A DNA stretch of 64,000 nucleotides. It comes from Styela clava (lineage: Eukaryota; Chordata; Ascidiacea; Stolidobranchia; Styelidae). Within the stretch, counting starts at the first letter, position 1. Each line of letters begins with the position of its first letter. The notes beneath the pieces were generated by a model, which was not told the DNA's origin, did no database searches, and saw only the letters and a list, made by a program, of their open reading frames with translations. Of this stretch, positions 57,888-64,000 are shown in pieces. A program made the translations under genes and the position numbers. The stretch covers positions 15,211,383 through 15,275,382 of the forward strand of contig NC_135252.1 in the NCBI RefSeq assembly GCF_964204865.1. Reading direction: 5' to 3'.

Positions 57888-58724
57888 ATGGATGTCATTC
57901 AGCAATTATCAAATACGGAGGAAAGAAGAAACTTGGTGTATGCCACAAATGTGGTGCTCACAGATCTAATTTGGGATGAGAGAGAAATACTTGGTCGTAT
58001 TGGAGTACGTAATCTTACTTATGAAAAACGTGTAACCTCCAGAATAACTTTTAATCAATGGGAAAACTCTGCCGATGTGGAAGCTTTCTGGGAGGAAGGA
58101 GACGGTTCGATTGATTTATTCTCATTTCGTGTCACTTGGCCTGAAGAAAGTACAAATGCAATATTTGCACTCAGGGCTGTTCAAAATGGATGCACTTTTT
58201 GGGACAATAATAGCCAAAGCAATTACGCTATACCCAGGATATTTACGTTGCGTTCCATATCGCCGCCATTGAATTCTCATGACCGAGAAAAACTCAACCA
58301 CTTAAACAAAACAGATACAGGAGAATTCGAACCTACGAAACGTACCGAGGTCGAGTCGCAGCACGACCATTCAGAGAATGAACAGATAGAATCTGTATCA
58401 CTTCTGAAAAAGAGTAAGGAAGACATTTTGTCAAATCCTTTCGAAAAAATATCGGAATCGCCATACAAAATTATTGACGATGAATATCTCGAGGACAGTC
58501 CTAATTTATTAGACACGAAAATAACATCCTCACACAGTTTAGAAAGCGAGATAAGAATAGACATATTGCCAGGCGAACCCACTGTGAACGAATTACAAGA
58601 ATCAGACAGAGCCCAAGAAAAATCTGCTATTGCAGAAACAAAAGAAGTAACAACGAAAAAAGGATTTCTCCGCAGAATTGCTAAATTTTTTTTTGTAAAA
58701 AAAATAAAAAAATCAAAAAAATAA
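57888..58724 (+). CDS. CBM21-domain protein, PP1 glycogen-targeting (PPP1R3) type, 278 aa
   Basis: A CBM21 carbohydrate-binding domain fills about residues 12-120: VVLTDLIWDEREILGRIGVR, NLTYEKRVTSRITFNQW, then LFSFRVTWPEE, and the glycogen-binding signature FWDNNSQSNYAIP. Family members bring protein phosphatase 1 to glycogen. The usual N-terminal RVxF docking motif is absent before the domain. RITF and RVTW exist, but within domain strands. The C-terminal half is acidic and Ser-rich, probably disordered, and ends in a basic-hydrophobic tail (KKGFLRRIAKFFF, then a Lys-rich end) that could bind membrane. Single exon here; a missing upstream exon is possible. The first 60 codons are duplicated just upstream. 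Confidence 0.8.
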   Translation: MDVIQQLSNTEERRNLVYATNVVLTDLIWDEREILGRIGVRNLTYEKRVTSRITFNQWENSADVEAFWEEGDGSIDLFSFRVTWPEESTNAIFALRAVQNGCTFWDNNSQSNYAIPRIFTLRSISPPLNSHDREKLNHLNKTDTGEFEPTKRTEVESQHDHSENEQIESVSLLKKSKEDILSNPFEKISESPYKIIDDEYLEDSPNLLDTKITSSHSLESEIRIDILPGEPTVNELQESDRAQEKSAIAETKEVTTKKGFLRRIAKFFFVKKIKKSKK

Positions 58725-61200
58725 AAATTTACTTATGTGTGCAAGTCGTACGAAAGTGGGGTAGAAGTCTAGAAGTTCATCTGTATATATCACTAAAGAT
58801 TAAGTGCCAAAAAAAATCATTTGAACTGATAAAAACCTATTTGGCGAGATTTCTCCTAAGCGATTCTAATTTTCTAGTACTAGTTGCCGACATGCGTTTT
58901 TTTTTTTATCAATGGGTGTCCGCCCTACACCATCTGCTGTTATTTTTATATTCATCACAGAAACATGTTTTTTTGAGTGTCAAACGAAATAACTGACCGA
59001 CTTACAAGCTTACATCTTCTTGCCACTATTTCTTACATGACGCGAGTTACGTCCACTCTTTTGTTGTAGTAAATAGGTCGAAAATGTTCAATCAAAAGCC
59101 ACTGATAAGAGCATGGTCCAGATGTAACTCAAATATTACACAAAAATAATCTATCTTCAGCAGTTCTATTAAATTAAAAATAGAGTTTTACTCAAAATAG
59201 AGAATACTGGGTCTTGCATAATTAACATCTGTGATCTGTTGCCGTAATTTTCAAGTCAGATCAACTTGAAAAAAAGTAGCCAAGTACCTTGAATAATTTG
59301 TCAAAAAAAAATTAAAATTTGACAATAAAAATGTTTAATAATCTGCGTAACAGTATCTCAAAAATACTAACAGAAACAACAAACTTCAAGAAAAAAAAAT
59401 AAATAACCTACTTCGACACAAGAATCTAAAAAAAAACAGCACAAGATAAATGTAAACGATCGCCAATTCGAAGGTGTCCAAAATTTCAAAAGGAATTAAG
59501 TGATCGGACTGTACGGCTGCAAACTGAAGAGGTTTCGTTGATATATTTAGCCCGTATAGCAGTTTCGTTTGCACCTTATCTCAACGATAACACAAATCGA
59601 TACGGAAATAAAATGCTGTAAACCATGAACGGAGCTGGAGTGATGATATAAATAAAGTCTTGGCAAAAACACACTGTTCGCATTTATACGTACTGGGGCT
59701 TTTTCTATAACAGCATGATTTTTAAGCATCCCATCAATGTTCACACAGGTCTCAGGCATCTAACAAAGGCATCTCACCACGGTCTAACAAGTTCATTACA
59801 AATCAATTTTATTCGCTGTTAATTGTCTAAATGTGCCGACTTCGGACCTAAGATGGCATTTATATTCTGTATCGTCTGTGATTGAAGTTTCAGCGTTCGA
59901 CGCGTTCACGGTTGATCCAAGAGTCACAGAATCGGTCTAAAGCTGCACTGATCTGACTGTTTGTTTTAGAGTTTCATAATATCAGAGATAAGACTTTGAT
60001 ATTCTGATAAGTGTTTTGTCTATAGTTCCTCAAGTTGAGTTAAGTTGAGATCGGAATTAAATGCCGTAGTGAAGAACCGCATTTGGATTGTGTAGGACAC
60101 TTCGATGCTTGTAGAATAGATCTGTGTAATGTGAATATATATTTTAGACAAATACCCACTGGCAATTTTTGTAGGTTTGTGTTGCAAACTAGACAAACAA
60201 TTGACAAACAAAATGAAGGTTTTTAATGTTTTACATACCGTTGTATTTGCCGTTGTATTTGCGACAATTTGTAGATTTGATGCCAACCACAGTTTCACTA
60301 CGCTTCTCGCTTCTGTCACCCCTCTAAGTTGAATAAGCAAAATTGAGTTTCAACAAACTACCTGTGGCGAATGCTTAACTGTACAGCTATCAAAGTACTC
60401 TAATGCTAATCGATATATCACGTTAACAGGACAAGAGAATCTGCGATTTGAAAATTTCCAATTTACTTGACATTTGCATTGTTTGTTGTTATTTGCTTAC
60501 CACTTACCAATGTCTTTCCATGGAGTAGTGTTCCTTTTTATCAATAACTCATTTTCTGATATCCGAATTGCTCATCCAATATCGTTGATGGTAATTGCTC
60601 CATAGACCATAGTGCAAATCTATATAAAGAAAAAATATTGAAAAATTATTTTGCTTTCCACATCTTAATAGGTAACTACAGAGAATAAAAAGTGTCAAAA
60701 ATACCCTATTTATTTGATCACCTTTTTAAATATCCTGTGCACTCCACAGTTACAATTCACAGCAGATAAATCAACAGTTCCATCCTCCACAATTTGTCTC
60801 AAACGTCACCTCGAATCCCAGCAGTGATGTCAGTGTTCATCAACAATTCAAGTAAATAAAGGTTTCATCCACGATTTGCCACCAGTTAGGCAAGTTTCCA
60901 CTCGGGTGTTTTTGAACCTTAATATGTATCGAAAATAAAATACAAACAAGTAGTTTTATTATCTAAAAGCCAGCAGTGACAGCAGCATCAAGATTTTTAT
61001 TGCAGATCTCAACGGTTTCATCATACACAATTTCCCCAGTTATCCAGGTGTCTAAAGTACATATCTAAATTTCAACGAAACCTGTAAAAGAGAATGGTAA
61101 CCTGAAAACAAATGGTCACACAAGGCACTTATGTGCTCAACATCCTGCTCCAAAGACAGGCTTTGCATCAAAAATACTAACGCAACTTGCAATAAGCATG
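58725..61200. other. Gene-poor region 3' of the CBM21 gene
   Basis: No conserved gene seen. Short AT-rich open frames dominate. The only frame of note is the small signal-peptide-like one at 60213-60332. Confidence 0.4.
60213..60332 (+). CDS. Short ORF with signal-peptide-like start (39 aa), doubtful
   Basis: ATG in a good A-rich context (AACAAAATGAAG) opens MKVFNVLHTVVFAVVFATIC followed by RFDANHSF, like a cleavable signal peptide, then TGA after 39 codons. It might be the first exon of a secreted protein gene or chance. No family recognised. Confidence 0.2.
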   Translation: MKVFNVLHTVVFAVVFATICRFDANHSFTTLLASVTPLS

Positions 61201-61203
61201 GTT

Positions 61204-61668
61204 AGGGCCCGCAAAACGAAAACGGTTCGGGCCCGCAAAACGAAAACGGTTCGGGCCCGCAAAACGAAAACGGTATGGGCCCACAAAACGAAAACGGTTC
61301 GGGCCCGCAAAACAAAAAGGGTTCGGGTCCGCAAAACGAAAACGATTGGGGCCCGCAAAACGAAAACGGTTAGGGCCCGCAAAACGAAAACGATTAGGGC
61401 TCGCAAAACGAAAACGATTGGGGCCCGCAAAACGAAAACGATTGGGGCCCAAAAAACGAAAACGGTTGGGACTCGCAAAACGAAAACGGTTATAGCCTGC
61501 AAAACGAAAACGGTTATAGCCTGCAAAACGAAAACGGTTATAGCCTGCAAAAGAAAACGGTTATAGCCTGCAAAACAAAAATGGTCATAGCCTGCAAAAC
61601 GAAAACGATTATGGTGCCTGAAAAACGAAAATAGTTGATTATTAGAGCCTGAAAAACGAAAATGGTTA
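61204..61668. repeat. 24-bp minisatellite, about 19 units
   Basis: The unit is GGGCCCGCAAAACGAAAACG plus GTTC-type ends. Units 1-12 carry GGGCCC, units 13-17 carry TAGCCT, and the last two are longer and diverged, so two subfamilies are arranged in blocks. Because 24 is a multiple of 3, long frames stay open on both strands. Confidence 0.92.
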
Positions 61669-61874
61669 GATGCGTCCTGTTGGCTAAACATGTAAATATG
61701 GGCACAACAACATATTTGGAGATCAATTGTCAACAAATCAATAGCCATAAAACCATAATGTTCAGATTCAACTTGCAATGTCATGTTCAACTGCTGTTTT
61801 TCGAAAGCTCAACATAAATACAATATAGAAAAGCACCTGAAATACATAAATTGTAGCCATGTAGGAATGAATGC

Positions 61875-62060
61875 TTACAACCATTTCGTTCATCCTTCTC
61901 AATTCGAGCCCTTCATCGTCACCAACATAAACGACATTGAACATCGGTTTTGTCGGCATCATGCTTCCGTCAGCGCTTGTTAAACCCTTATGGCAGTTTA
62001 TTTGTACATTATTTTGTTCCGTCAGAATCAACGCAATGACAGGATTTTCTTTTTCTTTTA
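61875..62060 (-). CDS. Possible exon of an unidentified minus-strand gene
   Basis: The open minus frame reads NPVIALILTEQNNVQINCHK, then ADGSMMPTKPMFNVVYVGDD and ELRRMNEMV, before a usable donor (GGTTGTAAGC) near 61877. Composition looks coding, but no family is recognised and the acceptor is unclear. It may belong with the exon-like modules at 62560-63870. Confidence 0.3.
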
Positions 62061-62559
62061 GTTAGTTTTATATTGAATCTGTTTGAATAAGAAACAATCA
62101 CGGATCAGATAAAGATTGTAAAATTAACTTAGATCATCAGTAAAGTTTAGTCTCTTATATTTTCCGAATCAAACAATGCGTTACTAGCTGTTTTTGCTAC
62201 TATTCTGTTACAGTCTTCTTAGCTGCTTTGATAACAAGTTTCGAGTAGAATTTATTTCACAGATGTAACTTTGAATGACTATTAGATGCTATATCCTTCG
62301 GATCTTGAGTGGAAGTAAAAATAAGTTATCAACATGATTACCACGTAGAATGCCCCATGAACACAACTAGTAATGGTGCATTGTGGCATTCGTGAGGCTC
62401 AATGCAAGCAAAATATTTCAAAATTGATTTGTATTCAAATTTGAGAGAAAAAGAATTATATTTTACGCATATTCTCGACAATTTTGTAATAATATCTATG
62501 ATTCAGATCGAATTCTACAGTTATACTCATAATCAAATAAAGTCATAATACCTTCATTT

Positions 62560-63880
62560 CGAATATTCGGATCTTCACTTCGTATTTTGTGAAACTCTTC
62601 GTTCTTCGTTCGTGGTAATCGCATACGAAACGTATCTGCATCTAATATTACATGTAAGAATAAATAGAGCCTTGCTTATCAGTTTGTGTGATGGTATATA
62701 TATAGAAAGTATAGAACATTTTGCGATTACTAAAATACGATTCGCGCTATTTGAAAAATTCAATATTCCAATATATATACCCAACAAATTTTAGCAGGTA
62801 AAAATAGACTTTATAAAAAGTGAGAACATTCTTAGAGCGGGTATCAATAGTTTTTTTTTTATCAAGGGTGGGCACGGTTTTTGAACCAAGGGCCAAAAGT
62901 TTTGCACTCCTAGACTGGCGGGCCATGTGAGTGGGTCATAAAAAGTTACATTTCATGAACAATATATACAGTGTTACAAAAGAAAAAGTGAAAAACAATA
63001 AGCTTCGCTCGATAAAAAAATTTAATCGCAACCTCAACAATTTCATTGAGGTATTTTTTAGCTAAAACTTTATAAAATTTGACTTTAATTGGGTTGTGGC
63101 AGCATCAGGCGGGCCATATTGAATTACCCAAGGGCCGTAGTTTGACCATGTCAGTTATATAGGTTCCCAAGTACTAGTTGCAGACTCTTTTAAGTCTTGT
63201 TTGAGGAAAACTATGCAATTTAAAATTTTCTAGAATAATATACGATATATCACCTTGACATTGGTAATCGCATGCAAATCTTCTTGGCGATGGATAAGTT
63301 CTGGTCTTCGGTGCCTGTTCGGGACAAATGTTGTTAAAATGGTACTATTGAACAGATAGTGTAGATTGTAGATATAGATTATGTTGCGTTTACTGATATG
63401 CAATTTGCGCAATTTAAAATATTTTTTAAAGTAACATTTCAATATATATCGCCCAACAAATCTTGATAGAAGTCTAAATGAATTCTACATAAAATTTAGG
63501 AACATTTATTTTCATCAGTCCAAGAACAAATCTTATATTATAGAGACCGCGGCGTGTCACTGTCATAGTTTTTTTTTCCGAATACTAGTTGCTCTTAAGT
63601 CTTGTTCGGGGAAAAGTTAAATTTAATTTTTTTTTAGATTGATAATTACTCTTGGCAATGAATAAGTTGTAGTCTTCAGCGTCTGGTCGGGACAAATGTT
63701 GTTGCGACGTCCGTGTTTGGACATGGGATATTATTATATGTACTGATAACGAACAGCGAGTTTTTCGAAGAATGCAGAGTTCAATCTCTAACATAAAAAC
63801 ATCCAAACAAAGGACATGAGACAGATCTACAAGGGCACCATATAAGAGTATTTGTGTTCCAGGTAACATCTTCCGAATAA
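62560..63880 (-). repeat. Tandemly repeated exon-plus-intron modules
   Basis: Two segments on the minus strand share ACAAATGTTGTT/AACAACATTTGTCCCG...CAG followed by an exon-like stretch: about 63328-63253 (TEDQNLSIAKKICMRLP in one frame, donor GTGATA) and about 63690-63640 (AEDYNLFIAKSNYQ). Their surroundings also match (CTTTTAAGTCTTGTTTGAGG vs CTCTTAAGTCTTGTTCGGGG; ATATATCGCCCAACAAATC vs ATATATACCCAACAAATTT at 62771). A third, weaker relative is at 62575-62640. Confidence 0.5.
62866..63150. mobile_element. Possible hAT-like insertion
   Basis: AAGGGTGGGCACGGTTTTTG with GGGCCAAAAG and GGCGGGCCATG at the left, and GGCGGGCCATATTG...AAGGGCCGTAGTTTGACCATG at the right, resemble hAT-derived repeats with GGGCC blocks. 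The ends are too decayed to fix. Confidence 0.35.
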
Positions 63881-64000
63881 ATTCATATCTTGATATTGTA
63901 TTGCCACATCCTTTTTGATAGACACTAGCAGAACTATTAAGTCATCGAAAATGTCTGCTGCATAATATTACACATTGAATTCGATGTGTAATAATGATGC

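Noticed and set aside
61137-61790. 217-codon minus-strand open frame over the minisatellite
   Set aside because: It stays open only because the repeat period (24) is a multiple of 3. The same is true in other frames, and the flanks are not protein-like.
62072-62096. Sequence resembling the Ciona spliced leader (CTGTTTGAATAAG)
   Set aside because: The match to the leader core as I recall it is partial, and it is not followed by a GT donor or an Sm site, as a spliced-leader gene would need. Probably chance in AT-rich DNA.

Overview
The window looks like nuclear DNA of an animal, most likely a tunicate (sea squirt) or another compact marine invertebrate genome. It is AT-rich. It carries intron-rich metazoan genes with short GT-AG introns, and it is crowded with short non-autonomous DNA transposons and locally duplicated segments. 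The tunicate assignment is an inference from gene structure and repeat style, not a proven identification. No bacterial, viral or organellar genes were seen.

Layout. (1) 1-16,450, plus strand: the 3' end of SAP30BP, then a complete 23-exon SART3 (1528-14318). Both are pre-mRNA splicing factors. A 1066-bp segment that starts inside the SART3 stop codon is tandemly duplicated. (2) 16,450-21,900: intergenic, holding an old hAT element with a decayed BED finger, a hAT-type MITE with perfect 8-bp target duplications, and a pair of identical hairpins. (3) 21,923-42,347, minus strand: two tandem SLC5-family sodium-coupled monocarboxylate transporter (SMCT) genes, each rebuilt here as 14 exons with identical intron phases, 674 and 686 aa. 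Exon 4 is almost identical between them although the other exons have diverged, which points to gene conversion. (4) 42,924-45,050, minus: a full-length OSBP-type oxysterol-binding protein (708 aa) in one uninterrupted exon. (5) 48,382-49,657, minus: a partial 2-oxoglutarate/Fe(II) oxygenase with an in-frame internal exon duplication. (6) 50,600-57,500: gene-poor, with two tandem arrays and a mariner-like HTH remnant. (7) 57,541-58,724, plus: a CBM21 (PP1 glycogen-targeting type) protein preceded by a truncated duplicate of its own 5' end. (8) 59,000-64,000: a 24-bp minisatellite and tandemly repeated exon-like modules.

Functionally, SAP30BP and SART3 both act in the spliceosome cycle. The two SMCT paralogues probably share the import of short-chain monocarboxylates at a PDZ-organised membrane. 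OSBP exchanges sterol and PI4P at ER-Golgi contacts, and the CBM21 protein would act in glycogen metabolism. Exon boundaries were set by hand from splice consensus, reading frame and family similarity. Gene-family calls rest on recognised motifs, and no database search was possible.
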